The notes: a model not told the origin generated them from the letters alone. A stretch of DNA of 64,000 bases from Anaerolineae bacterium (GCA_018432315.1 JAHDLB010000021.1:1-64000); one strand, 5' to 3'. Positions 25,521 through 34,084 are shown, counted from the stretch's first letter. A program made the numbers and translations.

Positions 25521-28500
25521 CTATTCTAATACCGGTGCCAGCGCTTCGCACGCCGGACACGCCCCGTCCGGGCGCTGAATCCCGTACCCGGCGGTCGCGC
25601 TGGACGCGTCGTCGGTCGGTGCGTCGATGCTCCAGATCGCCATCAGCCGGACCTTGCCATCGGTCGCCCCGCGCGCCGCGCTCATCGCACCGGCCAGCCA
25701 TTCGCCCTGCTGCGCCGCGGTGATGTTCTGCGCCCAGGCGAACTCGTCGGGCAGCGGCGCGTAGCCTTCCGGCGAGAGATAGCCCAGCCGGGTGAAACAC
25801 ACCGGCAGCGCCCCGCCGAACGCGTTCCACGCCCGGTCGGTGACCAGCGGCAGGTAGTGAATCGGGGAATCGCCGCGCGGATCGCCGCTGGTGGCGTCCG
25901 GCGGGACGGCGCCCTGCACGTAGCGCACCCCGACGCAGTCCGCGTACTGTCCCGCCCCGGCTTCGGCCAGCGCCGCCAGATAGGTGTCGTCGTTCCAGAC
26001 GTTGTCCGCCCGCCCGGCTTCACCGGCGGCGTCGGTGGGCGCGATCCCGCCCGTGATGACCAGCGCGCTGGGGTTAGCCGTTTTGATCGCCTCGAACGAC
26101 ACGGCGAGCAGGTAGGTGTACGCCGCCGGGTCGATCTGGCTGCTGGGCCAGACGTTGGCCCGGTTCATGTTGCGCCACACCTCGATGCCGTCCGCGCCCA
26201 GCGCCGCCAGCCCGCCCACGAATTCGGCGTACTGGGCCGCGTAGTCGGGCAGGCCCGCGGCGGCGAACTCGGCGGGATCGCCGGTCACGTTGAACAGCAC
26301 CTTGAACCCGTTGCCCTGCGCGTTCTCGATCGTGCGCTGGTGATCGGCGGCCTGCTGCCCGGCGCCGAACGCGATCTCGACGCGAATCCAGCGCAGGCCC
26401 ATGCGCCCCGCGGCCAGGACCGTCGGGCCGCCGAACGTCCGGATGTGGCCGCCCGCCTCGAACGCGTCGCCGGGATCGCCCGCCGCCAGGATCGCGGGAT
26501 CGATGGTGGGCAGGGCCAGCCCTTCGGCGCTCAGGTCGCCGGGCGAGGCCGGGGCTTCGCCCTCAGCGGACTCTTCGGCGGAGGGCTGGAACTCCACCGG
26601 CGGCAGGACGGTCGGCTCCACCTCCGCGACCTGGATCGCCGCGCTGCCGAGCGTCACGCCCGCGATCTGCGCCTCGACGGTGAGCGCTGCCGGCTCGGGT
26701 GGCGCGTCGAACGCGACCGGCTCGCCGGTGGCGGCGGTGGCGCGCCCGATCTCCGTTTCACCCGCCCGCACGATCCACTCGGGCGACAGGTCGACCGGCT
26801 CGGTCGCGCCCGGCTGGTTCAGCCGGTAGGCCAGCAGCTCGGTTTCCAGCCCCGGCAGCACGCCCGGCGCGGCGAGGTCGAAGACGAAGACGCCTTTCAG
26901 GTTGTAGGCGGTCGCCTGTTCCAGCCGGTAGCGCAGGGCGACCGGGTCGAGCAGCCACATGGCGCGCAGCAGGCTGCCGTCTGCGTCCCGGTAGCGCACG
27001 ACCGGCATCCTGACCGAGTCCTCGTAGCCGAATTCGACCTGCACGCCTTCCGGCGGGACGAGGCTGGCCTCGAACGGCTCGCCGGGCTGGACGCCCGCCG
27101 CCGGGCTGACCTCGACGCCGCCCGCAAAACTCAGCGCGCGGTCCAGCGTGACGGGCATCCAGGCCGAGTCGCGCTGTTCTTCGACGCTCAGCGCGCACAC
27201 GCCCAGCAGCAGCTTGTTACGGTTGATCTGGGTCCCCGCCCAGGCCATGATCGCCCCGGCCTGGCCGCCTTCGGCGAACACGCGCGGATCGGACGGCATC
27301 CGGATCACGACGTCGTCAGCGACCGCGCCAATGGCGGGCCAGTCGTACCCGCCGGTGTCCCACGCGCCGGGCTCGCCGCGCGGCGCGGGCAGCACGACCG
27401 TCAGGCTCCGGTTCTGCCCGTGCAGCAGGTTCGCCAGGTCGCGCACGAAGGTGGTGAACGACTCGCGCAGGTCGGCGGGTACTTCGCGGTAATCGATCGC
27501 CGCGCCCGCGTAGCCTTCCGACGCCGAGGTGACAAAGGCCGCGATCTGGCGGGCGTGCTGGCGGCGCAGCGCCGGGTTCTCGAGAATCCGGCGGACGTTG
27601 GCCGTTTCGATCACCGAGGGATCTTCGTAGTTGTTGATCAGCGGCAGGACGGCGTAGCCCTGGCTTGCATCCACGCCGGGCGCCATCACACCCTGGAGCG
27701 TTCCGGCGGAGGTCGGGTGCAGGTCGCCGGGGAAGACGCGCGCATTGGCCGCGACGACTTCCGGCACGGCAGTGTCCGCCGGGGACAGCGTGACGTCCAC
27801 CGCGCGGGCCGATCCCGCCCCGCGAAAGACCGCCACGCAGCGCGGCACGAAATCCAGGCGGGCTTGCATGGCGCCGCTTTCGGGGACGAACTGCGCCGGG
27901 AGGAACTGCCACGCGTTCGCGTCGGCATCCCAGCCAAAGAGCACCAGGGCGTTCGGATCGGCGGCGGCCTCCGGCAGCGTCTCCACGTCGAGCGTCAGCG
28001 CCGAGGGGGGCGTCCCGGTTTGCGTCAGGCTGTAGACCTGGCTGGCGAGGGCATGGCTGGCGGGCAGGTCCGTCGCGCAGTGCCAGCCCTGGGCCGGCGT
28101 GTTCTTCGCCAGGTAGTCCGCCGGAGACAGGGCCACCACGTGCACGCCGTAAGCGTCCGTCAGGTCGCCGGGCGCCGCGCCGAGCCCCAGGCCCGCCATC
28201 TGCAGGCGGGGCGCGTCTGCGTCGAGCTCGACGAACTCCAGCCCGTCGATAACCAGTTTGCCGTTCGCCCCGTCGCCGCCATCGTTGAGCGCCTCGTCGA
28301 TCGTTTCCCAGAGCGACACCGGCGGCAGGAACAGGCCCAGGATCACCAGCGCCAGCACGATCCCGCCCAGCCCCAGCACCGGCAGCAGGCAGCCGCCCCG
28401 CCGCCGCCGTTGGGATGGCCTCTGGTCGGCGAACCGGGGATACGACTGCGGTTGGGGCAGCCCGCCGTGATCGGGGTGGGCATTCTCCGGCGTTCCGGAC

Positions 28501-28574
28501 CCGGGCTTCAGCACACCGGGCGGCGTCGACAGCGGCCTGCGAGTCGAGTCGGGTCGATCCTCATGCGAACTCAT
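25521..28574 (-). CDS. large two-domain glycosidase-like protein, second domain lacking both catalytic Glu
   Basis: 1017 residues. After a cytoplasmic Pro-rich tail and a membrane segment (about 105-125), the middle region (about 230-570) resembles GH18 / YaaH-like barrels, with Y-A-G-A-A-I-D-Y-R near 360 in place of the catalytic D-x-x-D-x-D-x-E. The C-terminal region (from about 690) aligns by motif with the three neighbouring glycosidase-like proteins. However, W-N-E-x-N has become W-R-N-M-N (Asn802 for Glu) and F-T-E-L-G-Y has become F-T-R-L-G-Y (Arg929 for Glu). Both changes are single clean codons in an intact frame. Probably a carbohydrate-binding or scaffold protein. A weak GGAG lies 15 bases before the ATG at 28574. 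Confidence 0.75.
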   Translation of the reverse strand: MSSHEDRPDSTRRPLSTPPGVLKPGSGTPENAHPDHGGLPQPQSYPRFADQRPSQRRRRGGCLLPVLGLGGIVLALVILGLFLPPVSLWETIDEALNDGGDGANGKLVIDGLEFVELDADAPRLQMAGLGLGAAPGDLTDAYGVHVVALSPADYLAKNTPAQGWHCATDLPASHALASQVYSLTQTGTPPSALTLDVETLPEAAADPNALVLFGWDADANAWQFLPAQFVPESGAMQARLDFVPRCVAVFRGAGSARAVDVTLSPADTAVPEVVAANARVFPGDLHPTSAGTLQGVMAPGVDASQGYAVLPLINNYEDPSVIETANVRRILENPALRRQHARQIAAFVTSASEGYAGAAIDYREVPADLRESFTTFVRDLANLLHGQNRSLTVVLPAPRGEPGAWDTGGYDWPAIGAVADDVVIRMPSDPRVFAEGGQAGAIMAWAGTQINRNKLLLGVCALSVEEQRDSAWMPVTLDRALSFAGGVEVSPAAGVQPGEPFEASLVPPEGVQVEFGYEDSVRMPVVRYRDADGSLLRAMWLLDPVALRYRLEQATAYNLKGVFVFDLAAPGVLPGLETELLAYRLNQPGATEPVDLSPEWIVRAGETEIGRATAATGEPVAFDAPPEPAALTVEAQIAGVTLGSAAIQVAEVEPTVLPPVEFQPSAEESAEGEAPASPGDLSAEGLALPTIDPAILAAGDPGDAFEAGGHIRTFGGPTVLAAGRMGLRWIRVEIAFGAGQQAADHQRTIENAQGNGFKVLFNVTGDPAEFAAAGLPDYAAQYAEFVGGLAALGADGIEVWRNMNRANVWPSSQIDPAAYTYLLAVSFEAIKTANPSALVITGGIAPTDAAGEAGRADNVWNDDTYLAALAEAGAGQYADCVGVRYVQGAVPPDATSGDPRGDSPIHYLPLVTDRAWNAFGGALPVCFTRLGYLSPEGYAPLPDEFAWAQNITAAQQGEWLAGAMSAARGATDGKVRLMAIWSIDAPTDDASSATAGYGIQRPDGACPACEALAPVLE

Positions 28575-28649
28575 CGGCTTATATACGCTCCATCTCGCAC
28601 ACTCGAACGGGCGGGGCACCTTCGCGCCCCGGCATCATCCCCTGCGAGT

Positions 28650-30314
28650 CTATCGCACACCGGCCAGGGCGTCACATGCCGGGCACGCGCCGCCGGGCCG
28701 CACGATCGCGTAGCCCGCCATCGGGTCGCCGTCGTAGTTGGTGAAATCCACGTTCCAGATGATCACCAGCCGGACGCGCCCGCTGTTGCGCGCCAGCCGC
28801 ACGGCCTGCGCCAGCCACTGGGCCTGCTGGCCGACGGTGACGTTCGACGCCCAGGCGAAGCCATCCGGCAGCGGGCCGTACCCTTCGGGGGTCAGGTAGC
28901 CCAGCTCGGTGAAGCACACCGGGCGGGCGCCGCCGAACGCGCTGGAATAGGTGTTGACCATCCCCCAGAAATAGCGCGTGAAGTAATTGCCGCGCGGGTC
29001 GCCGCTGGTCTGGCTGGGGCCGACGATGCCTTCGTTGTAGTGAGCGCCGATGCAGTCCATGTACTGGGCGGCCCCGGCGGCGGCCATGCCCTGGACGTAG
29101 CGGTTGTCATTCCACACCCGGTCCGCGCCGAACGCGCCCTCGGCCCCGGTGGGTGCCGGCGCGCCGCTGATCACGGCGACGTTGGGGTTGGCGCTCTTGA
29201 TGGCATTGTACGCCAGCGCCAGAAGCTGCGTGTAGCGGCCCGGATCGATCTGGCCGGTCGGCCATTCGCGGTCGATGTTCTGCTCGTTCCACACCTCGAT
29301 TGCGTCTGGGCCAAGCGCCGCCACCTCGCCGACGAACCGCGCGTAGTCCTCGAAATAGCCGGGCTTGCTGATGTCGTCCTTGTGGCCGACGATGCCCAGC
29401 AGAATCTTGAAGCCGTTGCCATGCGCCTGCTCGATGGCCCCCGCCGCGATGCTGCCCGGCGCGCCCATCGAGAACCGGATCTGGCGCTTGGCCCAGGTCA
29501 TGCCCGCCGACGCCATCAGGTTGGGATAGGCGAAGCTGTCCACATGGCCGCCATAGCCGAAGCCGGTCAGCCCCGGCCCGCCGGTCACCGGGCGCGGCAC
29601 GGGTTCGCCGCCGGACGCATCCGCCCCATCGTCCGCGGCAGGCGCGGCGACCTGGGTGACGACCGTCTCGACGACGGGCAGCGCCTCGATGCTGCCGGAC
29701 AGCAGGCGCACGAACGACACGTACAGCCAGCCGTCCTGGCCGCCCACCGTCACGAAGATCCAGTCTCCGGCGGCGTCGCGCCCCTTAGCCAGTGCGCTCG
29801 TCCCGCCGCCCAGCGTCGTGAAGACGCGGTAGCCGGTGCCCGCCCCGCTGCGCAGGTTGACATCGGCGGTCGTCTGGGCGGGGATGCCGCTGCCCTCGGG
29901 AAAGCCGCCCGCCGGGGCGCCCGCCGGTGCACTGGCCGCGGCCTGTTCGGGAGCCGGTGGGGCATCCGTCACCGCCGGGGCGGGGCGCACGGGCAGCGTG
30001 CCCAGGTCCAGCCCGGCGCGCACGGTCACGAAGTCCGACAGCACCCAGCCTTCCGTCCCGGCGGTCGTCTGGCCGAAGACCCACAGCCCGTTTTCGGGCA
30101 CGTCGTCGCGGGCCAGCAGCGCCAGCTCGGCGCCGCGCGGAAGCTGCACGATCACGGCGTATTCGTCGCCGGGACCGGATCGCATGTTCAACATGATGGG
30201 GGCGACGGTGGCGTCCGCGCCATCCTGGGCCCAGGCGGGCATCCCGGCGACCAGCATCGCCAGGACGACGGCAACGCGCACGAGCCATGTGACCGGGGAT
30301 CGACTAAGCTGCAT
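28650..30314 (-). CDS. secreted protein with two SH3b domains and a glycosidase-like barrel
   Basis: 554 residues. Signal peptide (about 1-29, ending A-W-A-Q), SH3b 1 (about 35-100; L-N-M-R-S-G-P-G), SH3b 2 (about 146-205; V-N-L-R-S-G-A-G), a Pro/Ala linker, then a TIM-barrel domain (about 245-554). Its acid/base is Glu344 (E-V-W-N-E-Q-N-I-D-R-E-W) and its nucleophile Glu470 (F-T-E-L-G-Y). SH3b domains bind cell-wall material, so this enzyme may be wall associated. GGAGAG precedes the ATG at 30314. It heads the four-gene paralogous run. Confidence 0.8.
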   Translation of the reverse strand: MQLSRSPVTWLVRVAVVLAMLVAGMPAWAQDGADATVAPIMLNMRSGPGDEYAVIVQLPRGAELALLARDDVPENGLWVFGQTTAGTEGWVLSDFVTVRAGLDLGTLPVRPAPAVTDAPPAPEQAAASAPAGAPAGGFPEGSGIPAQTTADVNLRSGAGTGYRVFTTLGGGTSALAKGRDAAGDWIFVTVGGQDGWLYVSFVRLLSGSIEALPVVETVVTQVAAPAADDGADASGGEPVPRPVTGGPGLTGFGYGGHVDSFAYPNLMASAGMTWAKRQIRFSMGAPGSIAAGAIEQAHGNGFKILLGIVGHKDDISKPGYFEDYARFVGEVAALGPDAIEVWNEQNIDREWPTGQIDPGRYTQLLALAYNAIKSANPNVAVISGAPAPTGAEGAFGADRVWNDNRYVQGMAAAGAAQYMDCIGAHYNEGIVGPSQTSGDPRGNYFTRYFWGMVNTYSSAFGGARPVCFTELGYLTPEGYGPLPDGFAWASNVTVGQQAQWLAQAVRLARNSGRVRLVIIWNVDFTNYDGDPMAGYAIVRPGGACPACDALAGVR

Positions 30315-30424
30315 GTTTACACTCTCCACCATTAACAAAGTGTTGTTTTCCCCCCAGGCAAATCGCCGGTAGTGTAGCACGCGGGGCAGTCTTTGCGCAA
30401 AACACAGGGGCGCGGCGGGGGTCC

Positions 30425-30454
30425 AAAATAAAAACGCCGGAGGGCATCCGGCGT
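30425..30454 (-). terminator. intrinsic terminator of ccmE
   Basis: On the minus strand ACGCCGGA, a five-base loop and TCCGGCGT are followed by TTTTTATTTT. This eight-pair stem and T run sit 25 bases past the ccmE stop, a textbook intrinsic terminator. Confidence 0.85.
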
Positions 30455-30479
30455 CGGGAGTTCCGTGCGGGGGATCGGG

Positions 30480-31028
30480 CTACTGCAGGACCTGTTCGGG
30501 CACGTCTTCTTCGTACTTGGTCGGGCACTTGAGCGTGATCTCGTCGGCGTGGAAGACGTATTCACCATTCTCCTGGACCAGCTTGCCGGACAGGATCGCC
30601 TGGGCTTCGTGCTGGAGCAGGTCAGGGATTTCCTTGTCGTGGGCGACCACTGTCAGGCGGGTTGCGTTCGGGTCTTGCACCGCTTGATGCAGCACGAACG
30701 CCAGCCCGCCCTGCTCGCGAATGCTGTCGTTGTCGTTCGGAATGTTCGCGATGGTGAAGGTCAGCTCTTGTGTGTCGGGATTGAAGATCGGATCGCCATC
30801 CACCGCGCCGGAGACGCGCACCGTCTTGCCGAGCATATCCGGGTCGCCGAGCAGGTCGTCCACCGTCACGTAGTAGCGCGCGCCGATCAGCGTGCTCGAC
30901 AGCAGTAGATAGGCCATTGCCGCCAGGATCACGATCCCCGCCAGCATGAATTTCCAGCGCCCGCTGCGCTTGGCGGCGCGCCGGGTTTCGGGCAAGACAC
31001 GATGCTTTTCCCATTGAATTTCGGCCAT
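30480..31028 (-). CDS. ccmE: cytochrome c maturation heme chaperone CcmE, cysteine type
   Basis: 182 residues; one membrane segment (about 27-45), then the OB-fold heme chaperone domain, starting Y-Y-V-T-V-D-D-L-L. The C-terminal heme-handling motif is L-K-C-P-T-K-Y (Cys168, Tyr172). Canonical CcmE has H-x-x-x-Y with a histidine that binds heme covalently; a C-x-x-x-Y form is known from archaea and some bacteria. Other ccm genes are not in the window, but a diheme cytochrome c is at 32580. The terminator at 30425 ends the transcript. Confidence 0.88.
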   Translation of the reverse strand: MAEIQWEKHRVLPETRRAAKRSGRWKFMLAGIVILAAMAYLLLSSTLIGARYYVTVDDLLGDPDMLGKTVRVSGAVDGDPIFNPDTQELTFTIANIPNDNDSIREQGGLAFVLHQAVQDPNATRLTVVAHDKEIPDLLQHEAQAILSGKLVQENGEYVFHADEITLKCPTKYEEDVPEQVLQ

Positions 31029-31140
31029 GATTGTCTCTCGCTCATCCCTGCCAGGCTAGCCGTCTGGCGAATCCGATTAAAAGTCTAATGACAATTGTAG
31101 CAATTTTCGACGCGGCGATCCAGTCGGACTCAAATTTGTC

Positions 31141-31181
31141 GAAAACAGGCCCCACCAGTCGCGTGTCGGGCGGGGCCTGTT
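31141..31181 (-). terminator. intrinsic terminator of the GlsB/YeaQ gene
   Basis: AACAGGCCCC and GGGGCCTGTT form a ten-pair stem around an 18-base loop. On the minus strand the stem runs into TTTTC. It lies 31 bases beyond the stop of the small membrane protein gene. Confidence 0.75.
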
Positions 31182-31211
31182 CAGCACCATGCGCGATGTC
31201 CGCAGCCGGCG

Positions 31212-31481
31212 CTACACCTGAGCGCTCCCGCGTACTGCCCTCAGGATGAGCAGGAGGATCACTGCGCCGATGAACGCGACCACGATGCTCGCAATGTTCA
31301 GGCCGCTCACTTCGCCGCCGATGTCGAGCAGATTGAGGACGAAACCGCCGATGACCCCACCGACGATACCGACCACGATATCCTCTCCGAGCGACTGCCC
31401 GCGTCGAGTGCCCATGACAACGCTCGCCAGCCACCCCGCGATTGCACCAACGATCACCCAAGCGATGATGTTGCCGATCAT
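31212..31481 (-). CDS. GlsB/YeaQ/YmgE family small membrane protein
   Basis: 89 residues with three hydrophobic segments (about 3-22, 34-52 and 60-82) and the family pattern I-I-A-W-V-I-V-G-A-I-A-G-W, then G-G-V-I-G-G-F. Family members are often stress induced and have been called transglycosylase-associated, but their function is unproven. AGGAG precedes the ATG by nine bases. It is flanked by its own terminator and by mscL, fitting a stress/osmotic neighbourhood. Confidence 0.9.
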   Translation of the reverse strand: MIGNIIAWVIVGAIAGWLASVVMGTRRGQSLGEDIVVGIVGGVIGGFVLNLLDIGGEVSGLNIASIVVAFIGAVILLLILRAVRGSAQV

Positions 31482-31585
31482 AGTTGCATCTCCTGTTGCC
31501 AGCCTTCCTCAGGTCGAGATGACGAGATTATGCGCTCGCCATTGCACCTCTGCTGTCCTGTCGGGCAGCCCTCTCCAGGCGGCGG

Positions 31586-32032
31586 CTATTCCAACTCGGA
31601 TGTGCAGTTGGGGCAGCGGGTCGCCTTGATCGGAATCTCGGTCATGCAGTACGGGCAATTCTTAGCGATAGGTTCCGACGGCTCTTCGGCGGGCTTCGGG
31701 TAGAGGCGGTTGATTTGTTTGATCAGGATGAACACGACCAGGGCAACGATGAGGAAAGTGATCACGGCGTTGAGGAACACACCGTAGTTGATCGTGGCAG
31801 CGCCTGCTTCCTGGGCCGCAGCCAGCGAATCGTAATCGGTATCGGTCAGGTTGATGTAGAGGTTACTGAAGTCGACGTTCCCCAGCAGCATCCCGATCGG
31901 CGGCATGATGATGTCATTCACCAGCGAGTTCACGATGCTGGTGAACGCTGACCCGATGATGATACCGACCGCCAGATCGATCACGCTGCCCCGCGCAATA
32001 AATTGCTTAAATTCGTCAAAAAATGCTTTCAT
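31586..32032 (-). CDS. mscL: large-conductance mechanosensitive channel with C-terminal zinc ribbon
   Basis: 148 residues. The MscL part (about 1-110) has the N-terminal amphipathic helix ([11 protein letters not shown]), TM1 ([14 protein letters not shown]) and TM2 (about 76-98). It opens under membrane tension to release solutes on osmotic downshock. In place of the usual C-terminal helix bundle there is a zinc ribbon, C-P-Y-C then C-P-N-C separated by 12 residues (about 127-146). The ribbon could set the oligomeric bundle or sense metal or redox state. ATG 32032 is preceded by AGGAGGA. Confidence 0.93.
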   Translation of the reverse strand: MKAFFDEFKQFIARGSVIDLAVGIIIGSAFTSIVNSLVNDIIMPPIGMLLGNVDFSNLYINLTDTDYDSLAAAQEAGAATINYGVFLNAVITFLIVALVVFILIKQINRLYPKPAEEPSEPIAKNCPYCMTEIPIKATRCPNCTSELE

Positions 32033-32075
32033 CTCTTCCTCCTGCAAGAAAATGAACAACTGCACTTACTGTCAC

Positions 32076-32081
32076 ATTATA
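32076..32081 (-). promoter_or_regulatory. -10 box of mscL
   Basis: TATAAT on the minus strand lies 43 bases before the mscL ATG and overlaps the last codon of the GNAT gene. Several TTGAA-like boxes lie upstream, but none at the ideal spacing. Confidence 0.45.
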
Positions 32082-32574
32082 GCATAAGTTCAAATTCAAG
32101 TTCGTCGCGGATAGGGATTCCATCCACGCCCAGGAGGGGGATCTCCGGCTTCAGGCGGCGGGATTCGGTCACGGCGTCGCGGTGCACGGCGGCCAAGCGG
32201 AAGCCGCGTTTCTGGTAAAACCGGATGGCGGGGGTGTTGTCGTTGGTGGTGATCAGCCACAGGCGGCGGCACCCGGCGGCCTGGGCCTGAGCGCGCACGG
32301 CGTCGATCAGCGCGCTGCCGGCGCCGATGCCTTCCACCAGGGTGACGAGTGTGACCAACTCGCAAGCGTCGCCGGCGACGTGGTACGTCGCCAGCCCGAT
32401 CGGCTCGTCCGCATCCTCGCGCAGCGCCACGAAGCCTCGCAGCGTGGCGACGTCGTGAATGGTGCCGCGCGAGACGACGATTTGAGAGCCCCACCACGCC
32501 CGCGCCGTCTCGATCGCCCAGGCGCGGTGAGTCTCCTCCAGTGGGCGAATGGTGAAGGCCGGCTCGTCCGTCAT
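32077..32574 (-). CDS. GNAT-family N-acetyltransferase
   Basis: 165 residues with a complete GNAT core: F-T-I-R-P-L-E at the start, then L-V-T-L-V-T-L-V-E-G-I-G-A-G-S-A-L-I (acetyl-CoA loop, about 88-105) and T-T-N-D-N-T-P-A-I-R-F-Y-Q-K-R-G-F (about 121-137), the usual last helix. The start at 32574 lies five bases after the stop of the cytochrome gene, so it is probably translated by coupling. Substrate unknown; the family pattern suits a small amine or protein N-terminus. Confidence 0.85.
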   Translation of the reverse strand: MTDEPAFTIRPLEETHRAWAIETARAWWGSQIVVSRGTIHDVATLRGFVALREDADEPIGLATYHVAGDACELVTLVTLVEGIGAGSALIDAVRAQAQAAGCRRLWLITTNDNTPAIRFYQKRGFRLAAVHRDAVTESRRLKPEIPLLGVDGIPIRDELEFELML

Positions 32575-32579
32575 GGCGC

Positions 32580-33425
32580 TTATGTCTCGGTGCGCACCAC
32601 CTGCGACATGTACGCCGCGCCGACCGCGATGATCGCCGCCGCGCCCATGACGATCAGCAGCACGTTGGTGCCTTCCGGAATGTCGGAGCCGCCCGATTTC
32701 GACGGCTCGGCGGACGCCCACGAAGCGAGATACGCGTCGAGATCGTCAAGCTGCTGCTCGCTCAGGGGGCCGCCAACTTCCGCCGAGAAGCCGGGCATCG
32801 TGTCGCTGCCCGTCCCAGTGCGGACCACGCCCAGCGTGTCGCCGGACACGGCAAAACCGGGGAAGTTCTCCACGCCGCGCCCCTGCCCCTCTGGCCCGTG
32901 GCACCCATAGCAGGACGCGGCATAGACGACCGCGCCCGCCGCCGGATCGCCCGAAAAGCCCTCGACGCGCTCCACCTCGGTGTGGATGTTGGGCGCGGGC
33001 AAGGGCGGCGTGTCGCCGGTGTCCCACGTTGCCATATAGGCCAGCAGGTCGTCGATCTGCGCGCCGTCCAGCAGGCCGCCGTCTGCCTCGCCATAGGCGG
33101 GCATCAGGGCGCCGTCGCCCGGCGTGGTGTCCAGCCCTTCGGCGATGATCGCGCGGGCCGTCTCTGGATCGTACGCGATCGCCGCGAACGCCGGGCCGTC
33201 GCCGGCGGCTTCGCCCTGGGGACCGTGGCACGCCTGGCAGAACTCGGCGTACAGGGCCGCGCCGCGATATGGAGCAAGCTCGTCAGCGGCGTGCTCCTCG
33301 CCCCCGCCGTCGTCGCTCTCCGGGCCGTGCCCGTCCTGGGCCACCGCGACATGGGCCGGGACGATCAGCGCCAGCGCCACGGTCAGGCTGGCGGCCAGCG
33401 TCAGGATGGGGATCAATCGTTTCAT
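32580..33425 (-). CDS. membrane-anchored diheme cytochrome c
   Basis: 281 residues: signal peptide (about 1-30), two class I cytochrome c domains with heme sites F-C-Q-A-C-H (63-67) and S-C-Y-G-C-H (172-176), and a C-terminal membrane anchor (about 252-275). Likely axial methionines are M108 (A-L-M-P-A-Y) and M210 (D-T-M-P-G-F). It carries electrons outside the cytoplasmic membrane. Between heme 1 and the signal lies an Asp/Glu/Gly/His-rich stretch. GGAGG precedes the ATG. Its hemes would need the CcmE-type system whose ccmE is at 30480. Confidence 0.9.
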   Translation of the reverse strand: MKRLIPILTLAASLTVALALIVPAHVAVAQDGHGPESDDGGGEEHAADELAPYRGAALYAEFCQACHGPQGEAAGDGPAFAAIAYDPETARAIIAEGLDTTPGDGALMPAYGEADGGLLDGAQIDDLLAYMATWDTGDTPPLPAPNIHTEVERVEGFSGDPAAGAVVYAASCYGCHGPEGQGRGVENFPGFAVSGDTLGVVRTGTGSDTMPGFSAEVGGPLSEQQLDDLDAYLASWASAEPSKSGGSDIPEGTNVLLIVMGAAAIIAVGAAYMSQVVRTET

Positions 33426-33558
33426 CGAATCCGACCTCCAATAGGGTCTGCTCCGCGCTTATTATATCTCAATCCGGCTGTGACGATTGACGCAACGCCG
33501 GAGCCTGGATAGCATCTAAATCTTTATCGTGCCGGATCATAACCAGGATGAGTTCGCT

Positions 33559-33978
33559 ATGGCAAAAGAGACAATCGGTTTTGTGTGTGACGACCCCCAG
33601 ACCATCAGCGCGCACTTTGGCCGGGCGCCGCTCGTCGTCGCCGTGACGGTCGAAGATGGCCGCGAGATCGCCCGCGACGTTCGCCCGCGCAGCGAGGGCG
33701 GGCACCATCACCACCACGATCACCATCACGACCATGACCACGATCACAGCCACGAGCACGATCACGGCCACCACCACGGCGACCATTCCCCCAAGTTCGC
33801 CGAACTGGCCGACTGCCAGGTGATGATCGTGCGCGGGATCGGCAGCCCGGCGCTGGACCACGCCCAGGCAAGGGGCATGGCCGTCTACCTGGTCGCGCAG
33901 TCCTCGGTGGACGAGGCGCTGGCGGCATACCTGGCCGGGACGCTCACCTCCGACGCGCGCCGGGTGCACCACCACTAG
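33559..33978 (+). CDS. NifX/NifB-type cofactor-binding domain protein with histidine-rich insert
   Basis: 139 residues. The dinitrogenase Fe-Mo cofactor-like fold is recognised by I-G-F-V-C-D-D-P-Q-T-I-S-A-H-F-G-R-A-P at the start and by R-G-I-G-S-P-A-L-D-H-A near 100. In the middle is a 28-residue stretch holding 18 histidines alternating with Asp and Glu, and the protein ends R-R-V-H-H-H. Small proteins of this family bind metal clusters. The histidine insert suggests zinc, nickel or copper storage or delivery. There are no nif genes in the window. It is the only plus-strand gene in a long minus-strand stretch. Confidence 0.8.
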   Translation: MAKETIGFVCDDPQTISAHFGRAPLVVAVTVEDGREIARDVRPRSEGGHHHHHDHHHDHDHDHSHEHDHGHHHGDHSPKFAELADCQVMIVRGIGSPALDHAQARGMAVYLVAQSSVDEALAAYLAGTLTSDARRVHHH

Positions 33979-34005
33979 GCCGCGGACCGCAGTCGATCGC
34001 CGTCT

Positions 34006-34045
34006 GAAAACAAAGAGTAGGGCAACCACCAATACGCCCTACTCT
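34006..34045 (-). terminator. terminator of the HNH gene, possibly two-way
   Basis: AGAGTAGGGC (34014-34023) pairs with GCCCTACTCT (34036-34045). On the minus strand the stem is followed by TTGTTTTC, so it ends the HNH transcript. It may also stop the converging NifX-like transcript, though that side has only a short T stretch. Confidence 0.7.
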
Positions 34046-34084
34046 TCGCCGTATTGCTTCATTTTCGGCTGGCTTGCGACCGGG

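Noticed and set aside
25857-30335. A 1492-codon open frame on the plus strand
   Set aside because: Antisense to two well-supported glycosidase-like genes with signal peptides and catalytic motifs; its translation is low complexity and rich in Arg, His and Gln.
33559-33978. Nitrogen-fixation locus
   Set aside because: Only a NifX-like domain is present; there are no nifH, nifD, nifK, nifB or nifE/N genes in the window.
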